Below the pieces are notes generated by a model. The model was not told the DNA's origin, searched no databases, and saw only the letters and a program-made list of their open reading frames with translations. Both the position numbers and the translations under genes were made by a program. From Cliona cf. orientalis (lineage: Eukaryota > Porifera > Demospongiae > Clionaida > Clionaidae): 64,000 nucleotides of DNA. Location: assembly GCA_963930775.1 (NCBI GenBank), contig OZ005695.1, positions 1,798,001 through 1,862,000 of the forward strand. Reading direction: 5' to 3'. Below, piece by piece: positions 10,901 to 18,840 of the stretch; position 1 is the stretch's first letter; every line of letters starts with the position of its first letter.

Positions 10901-13900
10901 AATGGTAGACTTTTGTTGTACTTTTCACTTCAACAGGCTGCCTTTTGTTCTTCTACCATGTGCTACTGTTCACTGTGGGTATAGGCACTATCATTCTCGG
11001 AGGCATATCACTAGGTAAGACATTATAAAGACTTCTACCTTGCACTACTAGCAAAAATTTACCATTTATACATTCATTCATTCTCAATTCTAAATCTGTA
11101 GCTCTACGAGAGGAAATGTCCCATACAAAGCAGTTCCTATTCGCTGACATCCTATCCATTCTTGCTGGAACTCTCTACCTCTTGGCTGCCTTCTACGGAG
11201 GCTGTATCTGGACGTGGAGAACGACATTCCTCCCATCACGCTGCACTCGGAGCGTCTTACCTCTCAGCATCATCGCCTGGCTGCTATCAATCTCTCACGT
11301 TGCGTTAGTTGCAGCTTTCGTATCGGTCATGATCAACTACGGTCAAGATATCATCAGTGGCGATTTGAAGTTCAGTCTGAATTTGCTGTCACTGTGGACG
11401 CTGGGTGGTCTTGTTGTGTGGGCCTGCTGCTTCTTAGTCGGGATGATACCCACCATCATGCTGTTCAGGAGGAAGTACCGGCCTCGAGACTGACTGATGG
11501 AGTGACTGAGTGCATGACGATCGAACTTGCTCACATCAACAAACTCACCTTTTTCTTTTACTGATCAATAGATTATACTAAGCCGTTTCAATACCATGCA
11601 TTGCACCGTCATTACTATAGTATTTTTTTGGCGTTTCAGATGCATTCGAGATTGGGTTATAAAGAAAGTATTCAATAGTGAAAATGAGTTAAAGGGCATT
11701 GATTATAGAGTATATATTTACAACCGTACAAAAGTACTAGTGACCTCATCCCCAGGCCCATTCCCAGCTTTTCAATGTTGTAATGATGAGGCCAACGGAA
11801 ACAATATGTATAATGTCTCAATTACCTTGGGCATTCTAGCGATGATGTCTGGGTACTTAGACGTGTTATTCTCGGAGTTTCTGCTGTAAACCCTTGTCTC
11901 TCCTCCCTCCAGAACGTGGATCTGGGCCCTCTCTCCATCGTACTTCCACTCGCAGGTGAACTTTGCACTCTCAAACCTCTTGAGAACCTCCTGGACTCCC
12001 TTCGTGGGGTGGGCCAGCATCGGTTTTAGGGGAATCCCCGGCGTCAGGGCACAGTGCTCTGAGAGTTTTTCCACCCCATGAGAGATCAGGGCCGGAATCA
12101 GTACACCATAGTTTGGCATCTCACTGCACATACATTATGTAATACAGTATGAGGATATACATGTACACATACATATACATGTACATAATAATTCCTATAT
12201 GTAGCAAAATTGAAGTGCGAATTATAAAGAATGCACATGTAGAACTTGGTGCACTCCCTCTTACCAGTAGCTTGTCTTGACCTTGAGTGCAGCATCATCT
12301 AGCTGCTTCTGAAACTCAGAGCCACTCTTACTGGCATCCACCACAGCAGGGGGCCACTCTACCAACAACAGCAAATATCAAATCATAATACTCGTTTCCT
12401 CGGATGAAGGTGACAATACATGTACATGTATAATAATATTATTATGCGTTTGTACCTTGATCTGGTGGGCTGTAGACAGCTGCGTGTCCAATGGCAACGA
12501 GAACAGACTGCTCAGCCAGTCCAATCCGAAGCTTCCCTCCCAGGGATCTACATGTACATGTATAAACTCATACATGTGAGCAGATTATCAAAATTTTGAT
12601 ATGGAAATTTTTCAGTAAATTACATGATTGGGTGTCAGTCATGATCACTATAGTTACAATTTACTTATTACACTTGTCTGGGTATTATTTTAACACAGAC
12701 CGTAACTAGCTAGTATAGTTGACATTGAAAAAGGGCAATTAAATCAGGGTCATCCTCACCTGATGAGGTACCTAGCCTCAGAGTGTTTGCAGGCAACGAA
12801 CAATCCCTTGATGCTGTCCACTTTCTTAGTCATGGACTGCATGGGCACAAAATAATTTAATTACCGTATTTATGCTAATAAAACGCATGATCTAATTAGC
12901 GCAAGAAAATTCGCGTTCTAGGATTTTTCATAGTTAATATGAATCTTAATATGTTATCTTAATGGAGCGTGTGATGATCTTTACCAGAAAATCACACGAA
13001 ATTTAAAATCGTTTTTAGATTGCGTTCTATTAGCATAAACATGGTACATTTGCCATGGACTACATGGTGACAGACTAAGTATCATTATTGGCTCACAGCA
13101 CTCCCAGACATGGAGGCAATGTCTTTCAGCTTTGAGTAGACTCCAGGTACTGTCAGTCGAGGGGGAGCAAACATCATACGCTGTGTACTGCGACTGGTCT
13201 GAGGGAACGGAGTGCATAATAGTATGATATGAATGTGTGTGGTGTACATGTATCATAATACCGTAAATCGTGAATATTTCGTTGTTAAAATATTTTCTGA
13301 TAGCCTGGCTTGTGCGAAAATTAAACGCACGAGGCGCAATATTAATGATAACGCGGTACAGGGTCGTTTTGTTTGTCCGAAAATTATTTAATTTATCGCA
13401 TGAAATATTTTAGACACGAAATATTCGCGATCTACGGTACTAATAATAATAGTGAAGTTGCAAAGTAGTGCCTCACCTCGGCGACTATTCCCAGGTCTCC
13501 CTTGGCCACTGCCTCTGTCTTGATCTGCTGGACACTCCTCCCAGTGGCTCCAGCTATGGCCTTCATCAGTATTGACTCTCCTATGCCAAGCTCTAGACCC
13601 TCATAGGCTGGGGCCAGCTGAAAGATGATTGGAGAGATATATGAATTTAATTGGATAATTGCATCAACGCAAAGATATTGGCCAATTTGGTACGGGATCG
13701 TCATACATATGTACACGCATTATATTATATATATTATATGAGACTTGGGATTTGGTTTAAATTTTCATATACTGACAAATTTCAATTTCCCTAGATCTAT
13801 ACATATAGCTAACCTTGTTGAGGCAAAGGTAGACACACGGAAGCACTTCATTCGGGGATAGGAGTATCACAGATCGAAAGAGGTTAGTCAAAGTAGAGAT

Positions 13901-13990
13901 AATCTTCAATCTTTTGGATTCCTCTTCGATCTTTTCAAATGTCCTGGCCACAGCCAAATAGGGGACCCTGTACACAGGGAAGGGTGTTAG

Positions 13991-14036
<46 letters not shown>

Positions 14037-16015
14037 AAGGGAGGGAGGGAGGGAGAAGAGAGGGAGAGAGAGGAGAGAGACTGACTTTTGTCCTCTCTTC
14101 CAGCAGGCATCATCCACTGGGTGAAAATTTGCCTTTGAAGGGTCAAAGTCCACATCACCACCTCCTTCTTTCTTTTTCTTATCACCCAACTTACTGTCAC
14201 TGTCACTTCCTGACGGTTTGCTATATACACATACAGCACAAAAGATACAAAACCACATCAAAGACTATCTATGACAACCACAGCAGAGTGGCGCAGTGGG
14301 AGCGTGCTGGGCCCATAACCCAGAGGTCGATGGATCGAAACCATCCTCTGCTAGTATACTTTTTTTCTTTGATCTTACCATTTCTCTAGATCCACTTTGG
14401 TGCACTTCTCTTTCTCAGATTTTTCTTTTGGTGCTATAAAATTGACAACAAATGTAATAAATTCGGCATATAACTTTACATGGAAATTTTGTATATTTTG
14501 GTAAGGGTATTGAATAACTAACAGTGCTACAGTACACGAGTGCATACAATACACTGCTATACATACCAAAGAAAGGGTGAATTTTTTGTTTTGTTTTCTT
14601 GTTGTCTTTTTTGTCCCTCTTCTTCTCCCCTGATGATGCTTTAGTAGGAGGAGGGGTAACAGCTGCTGTCTCCTCTGTCTTAGAGCTGCCATCATCATCT
14701 CTGTTAGCTGAGTCTGCTTCCATGCTGGTGACCACAGCTGCTTCTACAGCTTGTGCTGATGTAGCTTCAGGGTCAGCTTCATTCTCTTTCTCACTTTGAG
14801 GTGACTCATTCTCGGTCTTTGAAGGAGGAGAAGAGTGTGTATGTGTACCACCTTGAGTGGTATTGGTGTCTCCATTGTCATTGAGGGAACCGCTGGATTC
14901 TTTTACAGTCTTGGGAGATGAAGAGCTACTCATGTGCCCGTTCGATTTTCTGACTGGTGACTTCTTAACAGCTCTTGGTCCAACCTTTCCAGTGTGTTTA
15001 CGAGCTGGGTACGTAATACAAAAAAATTCAACCAGTGCACAAACCAGCTTACATGTATGTACATGTACATGTATTATACCTGTAGCTCTTTTAGGTGGAG
15101 TTTTTAACAGAGCTTGGTCCACTCCTTCTGGTGGGTGTGGCTTTGCGGTAGGGGCTGCTGTTGATGTTTTCTCTGAGGAGTGCCCATTAACCTTTCTCTC
15201 ACCAGATCCTTCAGCCTTTAGTACATGTACATGTATTACGAATATGCGTGTGCATGTGTACACCCATAAAATTATGTGCTAAGGTACTAGCATGTCATTG
15301 TATGGTCACAATAGATAACAGAATATCATTCTAAACCTTGCTTTCATGCTCTACATGTAACTATGGTACCTCTTCTGATGTGACAATTTTCTTCTCGTCG
15401 GAGTCGCAAGTGCTCGTATCCATTTTCTCACTTTCACCATCATCATCACCATCATCTCCTCCCTTCCTCACACCCCCACCATCCTCACCCCTCACACCAT
15501 CACCATCCTCACCCCTCACACCATCTCCACCTCCCACCACCTTCTCCTCCTCCTCTTCATCACTGTCGATGATCACTCGACGTCGTTTCGATTTTGATTT
15601 GAAAACTGGCGATTCAGCAGCGCTTGTGATAGGCCCCTTGGTAGTGGTGGAGTTCTCTGGACTGTCATCAGCTGTGTCTCTTGTGTCATCTGTATCAGAG
15701 ATTGGCCTCTTCTTACCGGCTAGGGAGCTCGAGCTGCTGCTGTTGGGTTTGGCTCCCTTTCCCTTCGTAGAGGAAGGGCTGAAGAATGCTCTAGTTACAG
15801 GAGAGAAGAGATGGTGCTGATCTCTCTAGATCTTCTACAACTCTTTCTCACACCTACACTGGCTCCGCCCCTTAATCATTACCCAGACATTGGATAAGCT
15901 GAAGGACAACAGATCAGATCTATCTATAGCTATATTTATATAAGATACTGTTGCCGACAATGCTGGTTCTATTTAATATCGAGTCTATGACTTACAGGAT
16001 ACCCCTTTGTGCCAT
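4973..16015 (-). CDS. LIG1: DNA ligase 1 (ATP-dependent replicative ligase), 1032 aa, 22 exons
   Basis: Seals Okazaki fragments and repair nicks. Exons, 5' to 3' on minus: 15996-16015, 15370-15790, 15080-15215, 14567-15004, 14379-14433, 14086-14220, 13814-13967, 13477-13617, 13097-13198, 12760-12836, 12456-12547, 12265-12358, 11826-12123, 9621-9731, 9483-9554, 9130-9198, 8987-9062, 8414-8496, 5635-5787, 5392-5529, 5252-5314, 4973-5143; 3099 nt in frame. Exon 1 is only 20 nt; joined to exon 2 it gives QRGILAFF, a clean PCNA-binding (PIP) box. A long charged, low-complexity region follows. Nucleotidyl-transfer motifs are present: KYDGER with the AMP-accepting lysine near residue 682, [31 protein letters not shown] and [11 protein letters not shown]. 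Human LIG1 is 919 aa; the excess is in the N-terminal region. The introns host two other protein genes and a tRNA. Confidence 0.95.
6063..6284. mobile_element. MITE-like element in a LIG1 intron
   Basis: Terminal inverted repeats: TTACCTTAGGG with TTTGCGGGTAC on the left, and GTACCCGCAAAC with CCTTAAGGTAA on the right. AT-rich interior with repeated AATTAATATT blocks and no ORF. It lies just 3' of the nested transporter gene. Confidence 0.6.
6370..8226 (-). CDS. Intronless POT/SLC15-like multi-pass transporter, 618 aa, nested in a LIG1 intron
   Basis: A single uninterrupted ORF of 618 codons with about 10-12 hydrophobic segments from residue ~70 to ~570, a charged 60-residue cytosolic N-terminus and a charged C-terminus. 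The segment [10 protein letters not shown] followed by FYIIWYIW resembles the ADQF...FYW signature after helix 4 of proton-coupled oligopeptide transporters, and [14 protein letters not shown] resembles the helix 2-3 loop of the major facilitator superfamily. The family call is by motif likeness, not a strong match; the canonical ExxER proton-coupling motif is not visible. It lies wholly inside the 2.6-kb LIG1 intron 5788-8413 on the same strand. The lack of introns in an intron-rich neighbourhood suggests retroposition. Substrate unknown. Confidence 0.7.
   Translation of the reverse strand: MATVSDSQLQVLIRNNDDDNGISSNPRRKNKRQHRDTQVQVPEERDIKFCAPLRCYIYRTLQKYRLQSRAVCLILFWNFIVGFAFESLLSINPDSYLLSAIFGPGIKVSSTNYAVNAFILLFYPLAGYLADTRYGRYKAVTRSLWLMFCSEVTLMACGILAVMYLFALGGDSRLHDLFYTLLVFSIPVMFGLVSFKANVVQFGIDQLQDAPSEQSIFYIIWYIWTRFGGKALAKVPFIFVGNLCGELGFQLVHGGGAIVVVLLVLLLGASLSASDSNREEWFFNDTAAARNPYKLIYGVLKFAAKHKNPIRRSAFTYCEDELPSRLDLGKQKYGGPFTTEQVEDVKTLLGILLVLVSFGPIFSLDTAATALYRATFSLQYNGICSDTNQENDYYIMVISRAGALVPVFIVILLPLYLLLVRPIFYRCIPGALKRMGLGGIILTLSIACHLLIDMFGHKPEHCFLHGHSLGVYQSRLVVNLVLFPNFLNAIAYALILSGSFEFICCQSPHAMKGLLIGTFFAVKGFFNLFGALLTFLPFTKWSPGSSFPSCGFLYYILNVAVGIAGLILYTIIARRYQYRQRDEPDHIYRYAEEYYDRSEEESLSQEQGSISSGQFTAY
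8720..8946. mobile_element. MITE-like element, GGCGG-rich family, copy 1
   Basis: It begins TACCGTGTAGCCGGAAATA and ends with the inverse ATTTTCCGGCTATATGG. Inside are repeated AAATTTGGCGG and ATTGGCGG units in both directions. A second copy with the same internal order lies at 45746-45950 in an UNC13-like intron, so it is a dispersed family. In a LIG1 intron. Confidence 0.7.
9264..9462. mobile_element. MITE-like element in a LIG1 intron
   Basis: Ends are inverted (TTTCATCGGACAAAAAG left, TTGTCCTGATGAAAAA right) with internal inverted GCCAA blocks. No coding content. Confidence 0.5.
10310..11493 (+). CDS. Four-segment membrane protein, 258 aa, nested antisense in a LIG1 intron
   Basis: Exons 10310-10340, 10522-10797, 10937-11014, 11102-11493 total 777 nt, in frame with GT-AG junctions. 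The first ~80 residues are polar and acidic. Four hydrophobic stretches follow: [38 protein letters not shown], a stretch around [20 protein letters not shown], and one around [20 protein letters not shown]. The protein ends in a basic RRKYRPRD. I do not recognise a family; tetraspan proteins share this layout but the tetraspanin CCG signature is absent. Two adjacent ATGs (10310, 10313) could start it. The gene sits between LIG1 exons 9731 and 11826 on the opposite strand. Confidence 0.7.
12862..13046. mobile_element. MITE-like element, family 1, copy 2
   Basis: Starts TACCGTATTTATGCTAATA and ends TATTAGCATAAACATGGTA, matching the element at 314-465. Located in a LIG1 intron. Confidence 0.65.
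13259..13439. mobile_element. MITE-like element with TACCGTAAATCGTGAATATT ends
   Basis: The right end is the inverse, AATATTCGCGATCTACGGTA. It occupies the short LIG1 intron between exons 13097-13198 and 13477-13617 almost completely, so a recent insertion into an existing small intron is likely. Confidence 0.65.
13996..14033. repeat. (AG)n microsatellite in a LIG1 intron
   Basis: About 19 AG units, followed by GGGA-rich sequence to about 14055. It gives spurious Arg-Glu and Ser-Leu reading frames on the two strands. Confidence 0.95.
14282..14353 (+). tRNA. Initiator tRNA-Met (CAT)
   Basis: A 72-base sequence from AGCAGAG to CTCTGCT plus discriminator A. The acceptor stem AGCAGAG:CTCTGCT pairs perfectly, anticodon arm is CTGGG/CCCATAA/CCCAG with CAT at 14314-14316, and the T arm carries the animal initiator form GATGGATCGAAACCATC. 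The intron-less gene is followed by a T-run near 14361-14370 that would stop RNA polymerase III. It sits in the LIG1 intron between exons 5 and 6, opposite to LIG1 transcription. Three copies or fragments of it recur in the Ig array. Confidence 0.93.
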
Positions 16016-16140
16016 GCCAGTGTGTTCCAAATAGATCCCGCCAACTTCCCACCAATAACCGGTAGGGTCAAAGGTTGCGCATGCGTAGTACGTTCAATGT
16101 ATGATGTTTGACCTCTTTTGGAGCCTGGGGACGAGGTTAG
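16016..16140 (-). promoter_or_regulatory. LIG1 promoter with E2F-like and NRF1-like sites
   Basis: Directly upstream of the LIG1 start codon are a TTGGCGGGA element (16036-16044, minus strand), which is the classical E2F site of S-phase genes, and TGCGCATGCGTA at 16076-16087, one base off a full NRF1 palindrome. Both fit a replication gene. The same block is copied in the Ig array with varying decay. Confidence 0.6.
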
Positions 16141-16308
16141 TATTTTTTTCTCCCCACAATAATGTTTAGCTTATGATCCGTACAAACATTATCATTTATG
16201 ACTTGAATCTTATTGTATTTTTGCAGTAAATACAGAGTTCCAGTTCTATAATTTTCGTTAAAGTATTTATTTTTTCACAGTTAGTTCTGTTATTTCATTT
16301 GCTGTAGC

Positions 16309-17558
16309 TTACACTGGAGCCTCTGGTTTGCTCACCGGGCATTCGATAGGAGCTGATGCAGGACATTCTGTTTGTTCAAAGATCCCTCCACACTGTCCAC
16401 CTTGTCCAGATCTAGCCAGCTTGGCGTCGTAGCCTCCACCTGCATCTCCCATAGCCCCCAGATTTACCTCACCATTGGCCATGTTAGCTGATACAGCAAA
16501 ATTACTCTTGCCCGACCTTCTCCGCCTGTTAATAAGTACATCAAAAGTGCTCAGTTAGTGAATATTAAATCTTGACTACATAATATAATGAAGTTCATAA
16601 TTTTACTGACCAGCAGATGAACACGGTGATACTCACTGCAGCAATGGTTCCCACTACCAGGATCACCACCCCCACGACAATACCAATCACTCTGGAGCAT
16701 GTATGCAGTATCTCCGATGATGATTGTTCATTGATATCTGTAATATTATGTTCAATGGGGCTACTCCCAAGAGCTATAATATAATAATAATATAATAATT
16801 ATAATACTGTAGTTAGCTCTGGAGCACTAGCGCTAGCACTGCTATAGTAGCAGCATAATATAGTGCTAGTCTGAGTAGTAACAATCAGTGTTTCTATGCA
16901 TGGGCTCACTTGTTAAAAGTTGACTGGTTGTAGCTATACTTGGCCATGCAGTGGTCAGAGGTGGTATCCAGTCCACTATAAAATTTAATTATAAGCTTGT
17001 AAAAACTAGCAGTTGATGACGATGCAAACCACTCACCTATGTTCACATACACAGTCACAATGTCACCAGCAGCATTGGGCACCTCACAGCGAAAACGACC
17101 TCTCTCTGATGGATTACCAAAACGATGCAAGCGTACTGCCCCACTAGTCCTATCTCTGGAGAAAAAATTTCTAGTGGGATCAATAGCAGACTCCTGCATT
17201 AAGCTCCCAACTTGAGTCCCATTAGGGCGGTACCAGTGTCCCTGAGCTACACCATCTGATGCACTTGAAGCTCTACAACAATCACTTCTGTCAGTGTTGC
17301 AATATAGACTGCTAGGGCGTGTACCAATAGCACTGGCTAGGACATAGCCATCGCTGGGGATAGTCTCTCCGTTGAGCGAGAGGGTCACTCCTGGTAGTAC
17401 AAAGCACAGCTAATTAAGGTTAGTCAGCCACTCTCATAGATAAACCACTCACCTCCATGGCCAGGCTGTCCACTGACAAATGAAATACTAGTAGTCACAA
17501 ACAGCAGTGCAGTAAGCAAGAGTGAAGTTTGCAAGCATTGATTCTTGACTATAGCCAT
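16309..17558 (-). CDS. IgA: miniature Ig-type membrane receptor, 267 aa, 4 exons
   Basis: Exons 17453-17558, 17037-17390, 16611-16737, 16309-16525 on minus; 804 nt in frame. Residues 1-31 form a signal peptide ending near FVSGQ. Residues 36-153 are one Ig-like module with YCNTDRSDCC, GHWYRPNGT and RFRCEVP (paired Cys and core Trp). Residues 170-195 are one membrane helix (GIVVGVVILVVGTIAAV), then a basic stop RRR and a ~70-residue tail. The Ig exon has the same 354-nt length and close sequence to the first module of IgD, and the membrane exon is also the IgD size (127 nt), so IgA looks like IgD with the middle modules lost. The tail aligns with IgB-D but five of its six tyrosines are changed or cut off, and a stop replaces the final YATADEI block. 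First gene upstream of LIG1, same strand. Confidence 0.82.
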
Positions 17559-17699
17559 AGCTTCTTTAAGAGTGCTTTCTGATTTTTTTTGGTGCATATA
17601 TATCGACCAATTATTTATAATAGATGCATAACTACGATCATTCCATGGCGTGGATGCGCAGAATGAATGTGTGGACTAACGTGACATAAGCAAAGGGTT

Positions 17700-17977
17700 G
17701 CTGCACCCTATTAAATTTGTCCCCAACCAAGATAAACAATACTGTTTAGCTAATATCTGTGTAAATAGTATCAATCTGAAACCACACATGACATTATAAG
17801 AACTGCAGTAGTGCAATGGCAGTAATAATAATATTATTATTGTCATGCTTGCAGATATTGTAAACATTGAAGTGTTGTCTCAGTTCCACTATCAGTGGTT
17901 TTAATATCAGTTCTAGCACACACTGGAGTCTCTGATCTGGTTTACTCACTGGGAAATTCATAGGGAGCTGGACATTC
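17700..17977 (-). pseudogene. Remnant of an Ig-receptor 3' end (3' flank plus tail exon)
   Basis: The stretch CCAAGATAAACAA...TTTAGCTAAT matches the sequence downstream of IgB-D, and 17900-17977 matches tail-exon sequence (the inverse of GCTCCAGTGT...CCAGTGAGTAAACC) with small gaps. No open frame remains. It is joined directly to a LIG1 fragment at ~17978, so it marks a duplication breakpoint. The promoter of IgA must lie in or next to it. Confidence 0.65.
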
Positions 17978-18500
17978 TGGTCTTTTTATCACCTAACTTA
18001 CTGTCACTGTCACTTCCTGACAGTTTGCTGCAAACACATACAGCACAAAAAGATACAAAACCACATCAAAGATGATCACTGATAACATCAGCAGAGTGGC
18101 GCAGTGTGCTGGGCCCATAACCCAGAGGTCGATGGATCGAAACCATCCTCTGCTAATATTTTTTTTCTTTGAACTAATTACCATTAAATTTTCTCTTGAT
18201 CCACTTTAAATTGGTGCACTTCTCTTTTTCAGACTTTTGTCTTGGTGCTATAAAATCGACAACAAACGAAATAAGTTCGTTAAGGTAGGGTTCGTTAATA
18301 AGTTGGAGGACAGCAGATCAGATCAGTAGCGACTATATTATTATAAGATACTGTTGCCGACAACGCTGGCTCTAGTATCGAATTAAAGGTACAATTAACA
18401 AAAGTCTGTGCCACTTACATGTACAGGATAGCTACCCCTTTGTGTCATGCCAATATGTTCCAAATAGATCCTGCCGACTTCCAGTAGGGCTATAGGTTGC
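17978..18500 (-). pseudogene. LIG1 5'-end fragment, copy 1 in the Ig array
   Basis: Contains, in LIG1 order, the 3' part of an exon-6-like stretch (GTGACAGTGACAGTAAG), a damaged initiator tRNA, an exon-5-like stretch (~18190-18245; GAAGTGCACC and GGATCAAGAG), intron-1 sequence, and an exon-1-like start ATGACACAAAGGGGTA at 18448. Exons 2-4 are missing, with the same deletion joint as in the other copies. An insertion after AGGGGTA disrupts the PIP-box coding. Not expressible as ligase. Confidence 0.8.
18090..18155 (+). pseudogene. Initiator tRNA-Met pseudogene with D-arm deletion
   Basis: Matches the intact tRNA at 14282-14353 but lacks six bases in the D arm (CGCAGTGTGCTGG instead of CGCAGTGGGAGCGTGCTGG). 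Acceptor stem, CAT anticodon arm and T arm are kept. The D arm cannot form normally, so it is probably non-functional. Confidence 0.8.
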
Positions 18501-18840
18501 GCATGCGTAGATAGCAGAATGATGCACAACATATTTGCACACGTGATCGCAGTCAGAGTGCACTTGAATATAGCTATAAACGTGACATAAACAACTGGTG
18601 TACTAGGTATTTAGACTTTGTCCCTAGCCAAGATAAACAAATAATGTTTAGCTAGCTAATACTGTTATCTGTAGCTACAAACATTGTCATTAAATTTTAT
18701 GATCTGAATCTAGCTACAATACTAAAATTAATGCGGAAGTATATACAATGTCATGCTACAGCATCTGATGCTGTATAATTTCTGTAACATTAAAGTGCTG
18801 TTTTTCCAGTTTTAGCGATTTCATCTGCTGTAGCATATAG

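Noticed and set aside
11596-11889. 97-codon frame after the nested membrane-protein gene
   Set aside because: Overlaps LIG1 exon 13 in antisense and has no protein-like composition.
13935-14261. Apparent Leu-Ser rich extension of a LIG1 frame
   Set aside because: The real exon is 14086-14220; the rest reads through an AG microsatellite in the intron.
15338-15820. 160-codon Ser/Pro-rich plus-strand frame
   Set aside because: Antisense of LIG1 exon 2, which encodes an acidic Glu/Gly-rich region and the second half of the PIP box.
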